64,000 nt of DNA from contig JAHQIY010000020.1 of NCBI GenBank assembly GCA_019054805.1, positions 372,001 through 436,000 of the forward strand, given 5' to 3'. The stretch comes from Brachionus manjavacas (taxonomy: Eukaryota > Rotifera > Eurotatoria > Ploima > Brachionidae). The first letter of the stretch is position 1. Each line of letters opens with the position of its first letter. This document shows positions 22,356-33,599 of this stretch, in pieces. Under the pieces are notes generated by a model, which saw only the letters and a list, made by a program, of their open reading frames with translations, did not search any database and was not told the DNA's origin. The position numbers and the translations under genes are program-made.

Positions 22356-24132
22356 TCATATCAAATGACCATACAACAGTATCAAAAATTTTTGAAATCT
22401 AGAAACTAAAATTCGATTTTGACAAGTAAGGACTATAAGAGAAGTTATGACAATGAGACTAGTTATAAGACATACAGAAAAGGTTATCAGACTAAAAAAG
22501 ACAGTCAAGTTGAATTTTGTTTTATGTGCATGCTTAGAGACAATTTGGGTAACACAAGGTGCTGGGATGTTCGATTCATGATCACATTTAAAAGAAATGA
22601 TACTAAACTTTAGTCCATTGGGACAATTGCCTCTATTGACTGTTTTTGAATTTTCACACTTAAAAAAATCCGCGCAATTATTCTCAATATTTGGATAATA
22701 GCCGTTTGGTAATGAGCTACATCGATCTTTTTCCTCTTTACTAAAAGAACGATTCCCACAAAAAACATCTTTAAATTCCTTGCAAGTTTTAGACTTTTCA
22801 TCAAAAAGCTTTTTATCAGAACACCGCATTTTTTTTACCTTATTGTCCTTGCAATAAAAATAACCTTTGGGCGCAATTTTTCTTATTTTTTAATAATTTC
22901 TACCTAAATTTACCTTGGCAATCGTCTATATTGGTTAGAGAACCATTAAAATTACATTTATCGCCTTCACTGATTCTCTTTGATTCCTTGGAATTAGATG
23001 AGCTAGAGTTTTCTTCATTTTTGTTTTTGGTCACAGATTTTGCCTTTTCCTTGTCCTCTATCCCTTTAAAAATTAAGCTCATATTCCAAATTCTAATTGA
23101 ACCATCAGTACACCCGCTAGCCAAATCACCATTGTTAAGTACTGCCAGTGATTGCATATATTTTGTTTTAACAGGATCTGTAAAGGTCGTTTTTAAGCTT
23201 CCATCATTTGTATTCCAAATTTTGATGGTTCGATCCAAAGACCCACTTGCCAAGTCGCCATTTTTGAGCACTACCAGGGATCTAATCATATAGGAATTAT
23301 ATCTCGCTTTATCAGGGTCTGTAAGGGTCTTTTTCAAGCTTCCTTCATTTGTATTCCAAATATTAATTGTCGAATCAGTTGATCCACTTGCTAAGTCACC
23401 ATTGTTAAGTAGTGCAAGTGAACGAATGGTACCTGAATGACCAGTCAGAGTCCTTTTTAAGCTTCCATTATTTGTGTTCCAAATTTTAATTATTTTACCT
23501 ATTCCACTTGCTAAGTCCCCATTTTTGAGCACTGCAAGGGGCCCAACCCATTCAGAACTATCATTTAGATTCATTTTTAATCTTCCATTATTCAAATTCC
23601 AAATTTTAATTGTCCTATCACTAGATCCACTTGCCAAATCACCATTTTTAAGTATTGCAAGTGACCAAATTACGCCTGAATGACCAGTCAGAATCCTTTT
23701 TAAGCTTCCATTATTTGTGTTCCAAATTTTAATTGTCTTATCAAAAGATCCACTTGCTAAATCGCCATTTTTTAAAACTGCAAGGGATACAACTCTTTGT
23801 GAATGACCAGTAAGATTGAATTTAACACTTCTATCATTTATATTCCAAATTTTAACTGTCGTATCTCTTGATCCACCTGCTAAGTCACCATTGCTAAGTT
23901 GTACTAGTGAGAAAACATCACCTGAATGACCATTCAAAGTAATTTTTAAAATTCCTCTTTTTTTATTCCTAATATTAATTGCACGATCATCTGATCCACT
24001 TGATAAATCACCATTGTTAAATACTGCAAGTGACTTTACTTCTCTTGAATGATCTAAAAGGATCCTTTCCACTTCACAATTGAAGATAAAAAATGTAAAA
24101 ATTTGATATAGGATAATATAATTCGCATCCAT
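22356..24132 (-). CDS. Secreted/membrane WD40 propeller with two chitin-binding (CBM14) domains, copy A
   Basis: Exons 24132-22914 and 22864-22356, with a 49-bp intron and phase 1 kept, give 575 aa. The N-terminus (residues about 4-20) is hydrophobic like a signal peptide (YIILYQIFTFFIFNC). Eight WD40 repeats follow, about residues 25-340, each with an NGDLASGS core and ending KIWN. A charged Ser/Lys linker leads to two peritrophin-A/CBM14 domains of six cysteines each (for example DCQGYFYCKD and CSSLPNGYYPNIENNC). Then comes a hydrophobic span near the C-terminus (SLITFSVCLITSLIVITSLI) and a short tail. CBM14 domains need disulfides, so the propeller should face the lumen or outside, which is unusual for WD40 proteins. 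A role in cuticle, lorica, gut lining or recognition is inference. Its paralogue lies inverted at 36287-37859. Confidence 0.88.
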
Positions 24133-24476
24133 TTGGCATAAGATAATTTTATTAATTTAGAAATTTGTGAGTTAAACTCAATTTATTTAGATTACTAAGT
24201 ATTAAAAAAATTCAAATAGCTAGGCTTATAATTTTTTTATTTTGTTAAAATTTAGTTTTAATCATAATTTCTGAAAAATTTTCTGAAAAAAATCCTTATT
24301 TATAATTTTAGATTTGATTATGTAATTTTTTGAAATTGAAAAATTTATTCCTCGTTTCTATTTTCAAAAAATAAAAATTAAACAAGTTTTTTTCTAATTG
24401 AAAAAAAAGATAGATTTAATACGATTTAATACAGTTACTTAATACGAAGAGATCATTTTGAAGTTGAGTCGATCCT

Positions 24477-24798
24477 AATTCATTCTTACTAAAAAAAACC
24501 CAATATTTTCAGTCGTCTGCATATGATATGGACTTAGAGAAGTCAGTGCAAATGATATTGATTAAGTTTCCATTATCGACCTCATATGTTACTTTGTCAA
24601 CAAACTCAATTAGATTTGTGGTGCATGATTTGCCTGGCATAAACCATGCTGCTTCTCGTTGATTAACTTGTTCATTAATAAGAAAGTCATGATTTCATCC
24701 CTTAAGATTTACTTCATTACTTTACCAACTATCGATGTTAATGAGACTGGTCTATAGTTTTTGGCACACGGTTATAATGGTAATCTCAAAAATACCTC
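24477..24798 (-). pseudogene. LINE reverse-transcriptase fragment with internal deletion
   Basis: The minus strand reads KNYRPVSLTSIVGKVM, a stop, then a frameshifted part with GKSCTTNLIEFVDKVTYEVD and CTDFSKSISYADD. These are the first RT motifs of a jockey-like element. The palm motif YADD follows DFSK directly, whereas in intact enzymes more than 50 residues separate them, so an internal deletion has joined the two catalytic motifs. Dead copy. Confidence 0.7.
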
Positions 24799-24842
24799 AA
24801 CTTTAAAAAAATGATAACCCAAGCTATCATTTTTTTAAAGTT
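24799..24842. repeat. Perfect 18-bp inverted repeat, 8-nt loop
   Basis: aactttaaaaaaatgata (24799-24816) is exactly mirrored by tatcattttttaaagtt-type sequence at 24825-24842. It lies directly at the upstream edge of the LINE RT fragment and could mark an insertion or deletion junction, or form a hairpin. Confidence 0.8.
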
Positions 24843-25169
24843 TTTTTAACAATATTAAAATAAAATTCTTAATCTTGTAAGGTATATTTTTCTGTTTGAA
24901 TTTAAGAGATTTAAACAAACTCAAAAACATAAGTTAATACTTAGTCTGCATTTTTATATCACCTTGATTATAATTAAATTTTTTCTAAAACAATTGAATC
25001 ATACGTTAAGTACTAACATCGTAAACTCTTTGTCAGAGTTGCTTTAATTCAGTCGTTGACTTAATTTATTTGGTTAAAGAAAACAAATTTTTAATTTAAA
25101 TTTATTTGTTTAATAAAAATTCGGAGTCTAAAGAATGTGTAAATTTTTAAAAAATTGTTTTTTATAAAA

Positions 25170-25286
25170 TTAATAAAGTCCATAGCATCTGAAAACATCT
25201 GTGTATGGATAGGCACCATAGAGACCAGTGCCTGGATAGACCAAACCATTAAATGGATAAACAGCGTAGTCACCAAAAAAAGTCAT
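25170..25286 (-). CDS. Gly/Tyr-rich micropeptide, 38 aa
   Basis: An uninterrupted 39-codon frame starts ATGACTTTTTTTGG and ends TAT TAA. The peptide begins MTFFGDYAVYPFNGL, contains GLYGAYPYTD and ends CYGLY. It is rich in Tyr, Gly, Phe and Pro, has one Cys, and no signal peptide. Its reality is supported by a homologue on the opposite strand 400 bp away that shares MTFFG-Y---YPF-GL-YP, GLYGAY and YTD. TATA-like sequences lie upstream (TATAAATAA, complement of 25323-25331, and TATAAAC near 25345). An AATAAA on the minus strand follows about 60 bp after the stop. Function unknown; tyrosine/glycine-rich peptides occur in cuticles, eggshells and adhesives. Confidence 0.7.
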   Translation of the reverse strand: MTFFGDYAVYPFNGLVYPGTGLYGAYPYTDVFRCYGLY

Positions 25287-25686
25287 TTTTGTTTTTATTT
25301 TAAATTTCACTCGATCTAAAGATTATTTATAAACGTTTTTTATGTTTATACTAATCAAATTTAATTAGTAAAAAAAAAAAATAGAAAAAGAAATAATTTT
25401 TGATTTTATATGATGACATTCGAATTTTATCTAAATATGGAATTCAGCAATAAATTAATTTTTTGTTTTATTTAAAATTTTTAAATTGATAAATGATAAA
25501 TAATTTTTTTAATGCAATATTTAGTTCTATTTCTAAAATTGACAATTATTGTTGTTGATTTATTTAAAAAGTATATCACTATTCAGGTAAATTTATGATA
25601 TCATATTTGAGGTATTATAAATAGAAGTTGAAAAAAAAATTCAACAAAATCGGCCTTGTAAAACAAAAAAAAATTCCATAACAAAA
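25287..25686. promoter_or_regulatory. Shared divergent promoter of the two micropeptide genes
   Basis: The 400 bp between the two start codons is AT-rich. It holds TATAAATAG at 25616-25624, 63 bp before the plus-strand ATG, and TATAAATAA on the minus strand at 25331-25323, 37 bp before the minus-strand ATG. Good TATA boxes on both sides suggest strong, regulated expression in a divergent pair. Confidence 0.55.
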
Positions 25687-25827
25687 ATGACCTTTTTCGG
25701 TAATTACACTTCTTATCCATTCACTGGTTTGACCTATCCATTCAATGGTCTCTATGGTGCATATTCATTTGCATCTTATGGAGTCTGTCCATACACTGAT
25801 GCCTACAGATACCATGGACTTTTTTAA
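25687..25827 (+). CDS. Gly/Tyr-rich micropeptide, 46 aa
   Basis: A complete frame runs from ATGACCTTTTTCGG to TTTTAA. The peptide begins MTFFGNYTSYPFTGLTYPF, continues NGLYGAYSFASYGVCPYTD and ends YRYHGLF. Compared with the divergent copy it has an extra eight residues (SFASYGVC) before PYTD. Similarity between the copies lies in the coding part, with changes that keep the Tyr/Gly/Phe pattern, as expected for selected proteins. An AATAAA follows at about 25914. There are no recognisable domains. Likely a small structural or secreted-by-other-route peptide; this is inference. Confidence 0.72.
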   Translation: MTFFGNYTSYPFTGLTYPFNGLYGAYSFASYGVCPYTDAYRYHGLF

Positions 25828-25914
25828 ATCAATTTAGCTGACTAATGGACAAAAAGAAGAATTTATTGATTGTGTCCATTTATGATTAAAATAATTTTAT
25901 TTATATTTTTTAAA

Positions 25915-27183
25915 ATAAAATATCGGAGTCTTATTATAACTTAATTTTTTAATTAAAAAAAAATATTAGAAAAAATTTGTACAAAAATTAACATGGAAAT
26001 AAATTATAATTGAAATGGGATTTTTTTATTTTTAATTATGATTTTTGTATTCTTTTAAAATTCAAAAATTATGACCAATTTTGATTAATTTTTTATTCTG
26101 AACTTAAATTAAAAAAAAATCACTTTAAATTTTAATTTTGTACAAATATAAAACACGAAAAATAGTGGTCTAAATTTATGCAAAAGTTTTTAGATAAATT
26201 GGACTATAAAACAATACTCTTTAATTCTCTAAAGTAATTTTGTTCACTCATTTTTTTTTCTCAACAAAATAGTTCATTGAACGATTTCAATTAATTGAAA
26301 TTTATAAAAAATTCAATTTAAAAAAAATAAATTTAAAGTGACTTTAGAAGCAAAGTTTGCTTTTATTTTAATTCAGAAACAAAAAAAACAAAATCTATAT
26401 TTTTATTTTTATAAATTAACTAGAAAAATCGACTCAATTTAAATTATTATTTTATCAACATAGTAAACACACTATGATCTTAATTTAATTTATTCTATTT
26501 TTAAACCATAAAATGAATTCAATTAAAATATTTTTTACTCTCTCTCTCTTTTTATTTAATTTAATTAGAAATATCAAGTCCAGGCTAAAAAAATTTTATT
26601 TTTATTTTTTAAAAATAATCAATAGAGTTCAATTTAAAAACATGGCCAATTTATCATTTTCTCTTTGTCAGTCAAAGTTGATTAATTATCCGGAGACAAT
26701 TGACGCCAAAAATCAATGGGTTCCCTCCTAATACAAATTTGTTGTTGCTGTTTTTAATTTATGTCAAGAGAGTCATAGTCTCGATTGGAAACGAGGAGGG
26801 CGCCTTCTATTTCACTAGCAACTATTTAAATTATTTTAATTTTATGAGAAAGGGCACCCAAATTGTAATAATTACAAGTTTCAAGCCATGGAGAAAAACG
26901 AGTTTTATGTATGTGTGCTTTGTTGTTATTGTTGTACTTAAGAGAAGCTTTCTATTTCTTTAAGCTCTTTTTTTTCTTTTTTTTTTTCTATAATTTTTCA
27001 TAAATTTGCATTCAACAAATCTAAAACTAGCAAGCAAATTTCAACTCGTTTAAAATTCTCTCTTTCTCACAAGCATAAAAGAATGTAATAAATAAACTTT
27101 GAAAAAAAATTTTTTTTTTTAAATTTTTTAAAATAAAATATCTGATTTAAAAAAAATTTCCAGAGATTCTTGTTTAGATCGAG
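25915..27183. other. Intergenic and promoter side of the DNAJB6-type gene
   Basis: AT-rich DNA with open frames at 26513-26731 and 26700-26963 that look accidental: low complexity, hydrophobic, no splice logic. The part 26640-26960 is more complex (cggagacaattgacgcc, gaaacgaggagggcgcc) and probably belongs to the promoter or 5' UTR of the chaperone gene that begins at 27184. Confidence 0.4.
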
Positions 27184-28167
27184 ATGAGCCCTAGATGTTA
27201 CTATGAAATATTGGAGCTCAAGAAAACAGCCACTGAACAAGAAATAAAAAAAGCGTACCGAAAGCTGGCGCTCAAATGGCACCCGGACAAAAACCCATCG
27301 AGCCAGCAAGAGGCCGATGTCAAGTTCAAAGAAATATCGGAGGCTTATGAGGTGCTGTCGGACAAGAGCAAGCGGGACATTTACGACCGGTACGGCCGCG
27401 AGGGGCTGGAGCGCGGTTCGTCCTCGACCAGCCAGTCCTCTAGGCGCTCGCAGAGACGCGAGTTCGACTTTGACCCGTTTGACTCATTTCCGTTCGGTGC
27501 GCGCGGCTTCACCTTCCGCTCACCGCAGGAAATATTCGAGGAGTTCTTCGGCACCAGCAACATATTCGATCTGTTCGATGAGGCGTCTTTGTTTGGACCC
27601 CATCGCGGATTTCGCCGACAGGCAAACCGCGACGCATCCAACTACCAAAACAAGCGGCACAGAACAACACATTCGAACCGCGATCCACACCATCATATCC
27701 ACAACCATCACCATCACCATGCGCATCACTTGAATCCGCATTTTCCGTCGACTAGCTTAATGCAGTCCATCTTCGGCTTTCCGGAATTCGGCCATGGAAT
27801 CATGTCGTTTTCTAGTTTTTCTCAGCCCGACTCAAGCATGGTCAAAAGCACCTCCAAATCCACCCGTGTTGTTAATGGAAAAAAATTCGTAACAACCAAG
27901 TAATTATTTTCTTTTCTTTTGGGGTTTGAAATTTTTCTAAAATAATTTAAAAAAAAAATTGAATTTAAATAATTTTAATCTGAGAATAAAAAAAAAATAA
28001 TCATTCTAAAAAAATTTATTTATTAATTTATTTGTTTTTTAAAAATTAAATGTTTTTAAAGAATAATGGAAAATGGAGTGGAAACAGTGATAACAGAAGA
28101 AGATGGCGTGGTTAAGTCAAGGACTGTTAATGGTATACCTCAATCGTTAGAATACCGGACCAAATAG
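27184..28167 (+). CDS. DNAJB6: DNAJB6/DNAJB2-type Hsp40 co-chaperone
   Basis: Exons 27184-27899 and 28062-28167 (intron 162 bp, phase 2) give 273 aa. The J domain occupies residues 1-70, with the HPD motif in KWHPDKNPS and a [10 protein letters not shown] helix. A Phe/Gly/Ser-rich middle ([16 protein letters not shown]) follows. Next is a His-rich stretch (about residues 155-180, [14 protein letters not shown]). The C-terminus ([13 protein letters not shown] then [17 protein letters not shown]) matches the C-terminal domain of DNAJB6 that is needed for anti-aggregation activity and oligomers. The J domain stimulates Hsp70 ATP hydrolysis. The His run is longer than I would expect in vertebrate forms. 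Coding GC is well above its surroundings. Confidence 0.9.
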
Positions 28168-31100
28168 ACAGATCGAGACGCTTCATTCGAGATGAGAGTC
28201 AGGGTTGATTTTTTTCACTTTTTTTTATTTTTGATGGTACCGAGAATGTAAATTGTGTAGTTACAACGACCAGATATGGTGCTGCTGGTCTAAATTTTAT
28301 TAGAATAGTTTAAATTTATGATTCAATCGATTCTGTTTAAATATCAATTTGCTTATGTTTAATTTTGGTTATGGGCTGGAAGAAAAAATTAATCTTGGCT
28401 TTTTGTCTCTTTATTTTAAAGATCTGTTTTTAAATAAATTTTTAGATTTTTTTTCTAAAAAAAAATTGATTTTTGTTGAAGATTTTTCTCGAAGATTTTT
28501 ATTTTGACATTTTGATAATGTTGTGACAATTTTTATTTATAACAACACAAAAAAAACAATTGTTTATTATGAAAAAATCTTTTCTTCTTAAAGAACCAGT
28601 TTAAATCATGTGATGATTTTTGTAGAAATGATACTTTAAGATCTGTCAAGCCTTAAGCGTTTAAGTTTGATGTGATCGAATTTTACATTGTTGCCTTTTC
28701 CAATTTTTACCAAAGGTAAATAACAAAAATAGTGCTGCTGGTCTTAAACAATTTAATGTGGTTAAAAAAGGAATTTTTCTTTTACTTCTTGAATCCTTAA
28801 ATTAAAATAGAAATTCAAGTCGAATATATAGCTGAGTAACTAATATATCTTGATTCGAATTATTTTTTTTATGTTGATTGTGTTTTTGGTGAAGTATTGT
28901 TAAATAATCATTCAAATAATAATAAAGATTTTCTGCACAAAATGGTTTCTTTGACTTAATGGTTTGGCGAATTTTTCAACATTTTTTACAAAAGATTGTT
29001 GAATTTAAAAAAAATTTTTTAGACGTTTTTTTTTTTAAATTTTTGTTATGCATCTTATGAACAAGAAGCCAAAAATAAGTTTACAATAGCTCAAAAAAAT
29101 TTATTCAAACTTTTGCCAACTTGAAAATTGAAAATCACATTGAAAATTTTTTGTTTAAAAAAAACATTTTTAATCTACACCGTCAAATTTAAATGAATAA
29201 TAATTAAAAATGCATGCTAGTTTTTAATATCTGTAATTTCTGATTTTGTCACTTGTCTTACTATGATTTTATTTTTCCAAATTAGATGTTAAAATTTCTT
29301 ATTTTTTTTAATAATATTGATCAATTCAATTCACTTTGTAAAAGGTATCTTTAAAAAAAAGAATCAAAAAAAACTAATCATTTTGAATTGCATCTATAAT
29401 AATTTTTTTAGGGCTTGTAGTTTAACTAGTACCGAATGTAGTTCAAAATGGTTCAATTTCACCCTCGACCAAAAAAATTCTCCAAAAATGACTTTTGAAT
29501 ATTTTCAATTTAAATCAGTTTTTTTTTCACACTAAAAATAAACAAATTTATCATGAGAATTGAGAATTAATCATGCAATAATATAATTTTAAAATAAATA
29601 AAATTTTTTAACAAAAAAAAATATTTTTTTTTGTATTTTTAGTGATCATGTCAAAAATTTAGATTAAAAAAATAAGTTGCCTTTTAAAAAAGCTTTGAAA
29701 ATATTATTTAAATAACTTAGAGTAGAATTTAATATAAGGTTCAACCAACTATCCGGAAATATAATCGAAAGTTATGCATTTATAAATTTTTTTAGACTTT
29801 TTAAGATAAAAAATGCCGTTCATGCAATTTTGTTTCTTTAAAAATATTTAAATCATTTTTAATAAATTTTTGTTGATAATGATCATTAAAATTTGATTCA
29901 ATGTGCATTTTAATTAAAAAAATCAGGTTTATCTAATTCTTGAACTCTCAGATTTTTTCAATAAAAAAAAGATGAGCAAAAAGAAAAATTATTTCTCATA
30001 TAAAAGATAATTTTTAATTGCTAATAGATTATAGATATATAATATGTATTTTTAGATATATAAAAAATTAAGTTTAATTAATATCTAAACTATTTTTGAG
30101 ATTTATTTATTTTTGGTATAAAAATGAACTCATAATAAACAAAAAAAAAACAAAAATTAAAAAAATTAATTAATCTTTGTTTTCTTTAAGTTTTATTAGT
30201 TTAACCACTGTCTATTAAAATTTTTCGCTTTTCACAAAGTTTTACTTATCTTTTTCGATTTAACTCACTTTTTTTAAGACTTGTAAAAATTAAAATTTTT
30301 GAGATAATAAATTTTGTGATCTACTTATTCGCCCGACTTGTTTTAGAAGATAAATTTTATGTTCAAAAATATCTATCTTAATATCTTGATCTTCAGTTTA
30401 ATTTTTAGTCTTTCTTGAAATTTACCTTACAATTTGTTAGTTTTCTTTCGTAATTTTTTAGTTGTAAAAAAAAAGTGTTTCTATTAAGTAGTGGAATTTT
30501 AGTCTACACGAATTTTTGGCAAATTTTCCATGATAAAATGTGGGAATAAATTAAAAGATAGAAATAAATTATTGTTAATTAATTGATTCAGATTGAAAAT
30601 CTAAGTTTTTTTTTTAATTAATAAATTTAAAAAAATTGTTATTTTTGACTCTGTTCAATGATAGCTTCTTCTTAGATTGTTTTAAGAATAAATAAACAAG
30701 GGTTCAAATATATTTAATGAAAAACATTGACACATAGGTCTATTTTGCTATCAAGCAAAGCAATCAATTATCAACTTTGTTTTTATTTACCTTTATTTAA
30801 AGAAATAAAAAATTTAAAAATAATAGTATTTGAATTATTCAAGTTAACTTTGTAACTTTTTAATTTTGATCTTTGGAGTACAATCAGAATTTTATTAGAA
30901 ATTAAGAATATAAGCCGAGCGATCTATTTGAACTGATTTAATTTAATTAAAAAATTCTAAATTCTAAAATAAATAAAAGAAAATATTCATTTAATAAATA
31001 TCCATTCAATAAATTGGTTAATTTTTTTGTTGGATTACTTTTTTGGAAGCATCAAAACTTAGAGATAAAAGAGAATAAAATTGATTGAGAAGCTATCGCA

Positions 31101-32165
31101 GTCTTTTCAGTATTTAGCTCAGAGTAACAAATTTTTTACTTTTTTCTTCTTGGCAAAAAAATATCACTACCATGTTATTTTCAAATAAGCTGAATTAATA
31201 CACAAATTAATTTCTTTAGATAAAGATGTAAAATCATCAATGGAACATTAAACAAAAAAGGTGTAAATTTTTTAAATTAAATTAACTAAACTTTTTTTCT
31301 TTAATCTGAACCTAAAAGTTCCTTAGTAAAATTCGATAATTTTATTTTTTGTTTCAGGAAGCAAAGAGGGCCGCATTATTTAACACTTTTATTCAAAAAT
31401 AATAAATAAGATAAAGCATTTAAGATTGTAAACAAGACAATAAGTAAAGTTACTCGTGAACGATTTTATCATAAATGATAAAATCTTTGCTCTCTTTATA
31501 TTAATTAAACAACCGCTTGAAAAATTTAATTTAGATGCAATGGAAAATATGATTAAAAGCTAGTTCAAAAATTTACTTTTTTCAGTTTTTAGAATTTTTA
31601 AATAAAAATTTTTTCTTATCATTGAGAACATTTTACGATTCTGATATGTTCAAATTTAGAATTTTTAAAATTGGTATTTAAAATTTATGAGCTGACAATT
31701 AGATTAATGGTGGAATACAAAAATTTTTTCTTGTTGATATTTAAAACTAGTTTATAGTCTAAAATCGAATGATTCTAAAATTTTTTCTTATCGAGTATAA
31801 AGAAGCGATAAACTCTGTTTAGATCTCGTGCTATTAAGATAGAAATACTAATGGGGTTATTTTTAATTTTTTTTCTCAGTTGAATTTGGAATATTTTTTT
31901 TCAACTTCAAAAAAAGATAAAAACCAATTATTGACCATCAATAATCAAATTTTGGCTTAAAAAAAAAACCAAAGAAAAAAATTTTTTATGATAATTTAAA
32001 ACTTTTATTTTTATCGTTTCAATTTTAAGTTAAATTCATCTTTTAGCTTTATTAGAAAAAATATAAAACTATCGAAGCATTAAGAACTGGATGCAGTGGT
32101 GATTTGGTTTTATAAAATATAAAGGAATGAAATTTTTAATTTAAATTGAAGAAAATTTCGACAAA
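28168..32165. other. Intergenic, about 4 kb
   Basis: AT-rich. The first 750 bp may be 3' UTR of the DNAJB6-type gene; an AATAAA stands at 28921. No other gene is supported. The open frame at 29317-29535 is low-complexity. Confidence 0.45.
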
Positions 32166-33418
32166 ATGGCTTCGATAAATTTAAACAACAATTTAATTGT
32201 CTCGTCCATCAACAACAACTACAAATTTGCCTTTTTTGGACTTTTGTTGGTCATTTACTTCGCCTGGATGGACATAGCATTGTTCATCAATTTACAAAGA
32301 TGGACATCGCCAAGCACCACAGAGAACAAAACAGCCAAATACACTAACACAGAGACATTTACCACATTTAAACCTCTCTCTGTCAAACTGATAATGGTTG
32401 ACCATGGCACGCATTATGTTCACGACATTTTGGCAAGATTCGCAGAAGACAATCTTCATTTTAGTTCCATATTTCCGTGGGTCACCGCCAATCTAGTCAG
32501 CTATGCCGGTCTCTTGGCGGCATTGATCGGCAGTCGTCTGATAATATCAGATAAACCAATGCATTACAGAATTGGTGCCATTTTGTTCGAGTTGAGGAAT
32601 CTTGCTGACTCGCTGGACGGTGTGGTCTATAGGTCCCGGAAGAGACAGCAGGACTTCGGCCGAATTGGTGTCTATCAGTCAAACTACGGCTCCTATGGCT
32701 ACAATGTTGACGTCATTTGTGACGGACTTGCCGGATTGTTTTTCTGCACTGCCATTCTAATCAAATTTCTCAGGCATTTGCCTTCAAAATGTAAAAAAAA
32801 TTTTTTTAATAAATTTTTTTATTTTTATTTTTATTTAGACCCTGCTAATATTTTAATTCGAAGACCTAGGTCGAGAAATTCTAGATCTAACAGTGGTGAA
32901 ATGACATATGAGCTGATAGAAATGGACTATCCGGCAGAAAGTAGTTTGGAATAAAGATGGAAAATTTTTTAAATTATTAGTTTATTGATAAAGATTCATT
33001 GGAAAGAACCAAGAGTGAAGAGCATTCACAGCGCAGACATGTTTCTTCTTTCCAAGTGAAGCTCATAGTGATCTCGTTTGGTTTTAGGCTTTTGTTCACT
33101 GGTCTCATTTGGGATCATTTTGTGCACAAATACCACGATTTATTGATGGTTTTTTCCAATAATCCCAATTTACGCAAAATGCAGGAGCAAACATTTAAAT
33201 CAATTAGTATGTGGCTGATAATGTGGTTCTGGCGATTGGGAAATGCATGTGCCATGCTCGAACATTTGTCTATCACCACTTTTTTTGGAAAACTTTGGGA
33301 CTACTTGGTGTTTACTAACTACATCGGATGGGTCTATTTAATTGTACTTAGTCTTTTGACTCAAATACACTACATCGAATTGTATGAGTCATTCAATACA
33401 TTTGCAGCTTTGTCTTAA
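32166..33418 (+). CDS. CPES: Ceramide phosphoethanolamine synthase
   Basis: Exons 32166-32790, 32839-32940 and 32994-33418 (introns 48 and 53 bp) give about 383 aa. The third acceptor (ataaag) keeps phase with a weak donor at 32941 or 32944. The CDP-alcohol phosphotransferase signature is present in the variant form of this family: ADSLDGVVYR, then GYNVDVICDG, giving D-x2-DG-x2-YR...G-x3-D-x3-D with Tyr in place of Ala. The flanking LFELRNLADSLDG resembles insect CPES. There is one N-terminal membrane segment (about residues 21-42) and several more later. The enzyme transfers phosphoethanolamine from CDP-ethanolamine to ceramide in the secretory pathway, making the invertebrate counterpart of sphingomyelin. 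A decayed duplicate lies at 41.1-41.55 kb. Confidence 0.82.
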
Positions 33419-33573
33419 ATATTTACAATTTCTGATAAATTGTTCAGTATTATGTTTTTATTTTTTATTTTTCAAGTTCCTTTATTTCGTTTCTTTTGGA
33501 ATTAGTTTCGATTGAGTTTTTGATGAAAAAATATATGCCTGTATATTTATCACAAAAATATTTATTTTATTTG

Positions 33574-33579
33574 AATAAA
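33574..33579 (+). terminator. Poly(A) signal AATAAA of the CPES gene
   Basis: AATAAA lies 156 bp after the stop codon, followed by a T-rich stretch. It is the first good hexamer in a plausible position. Confidence 0.5.
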
Positions 33580-33599
33580 ATTTTGCCATGTTTATTTTG

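Noticed and set aside
26513-26963. Two overlapping small plus-strand genes before the DNAJB6-type gene
   Set aside because: They overlap in different frames, are hydrophobic and low-complexity, and lie where the promoter and 5' UTR are expected.
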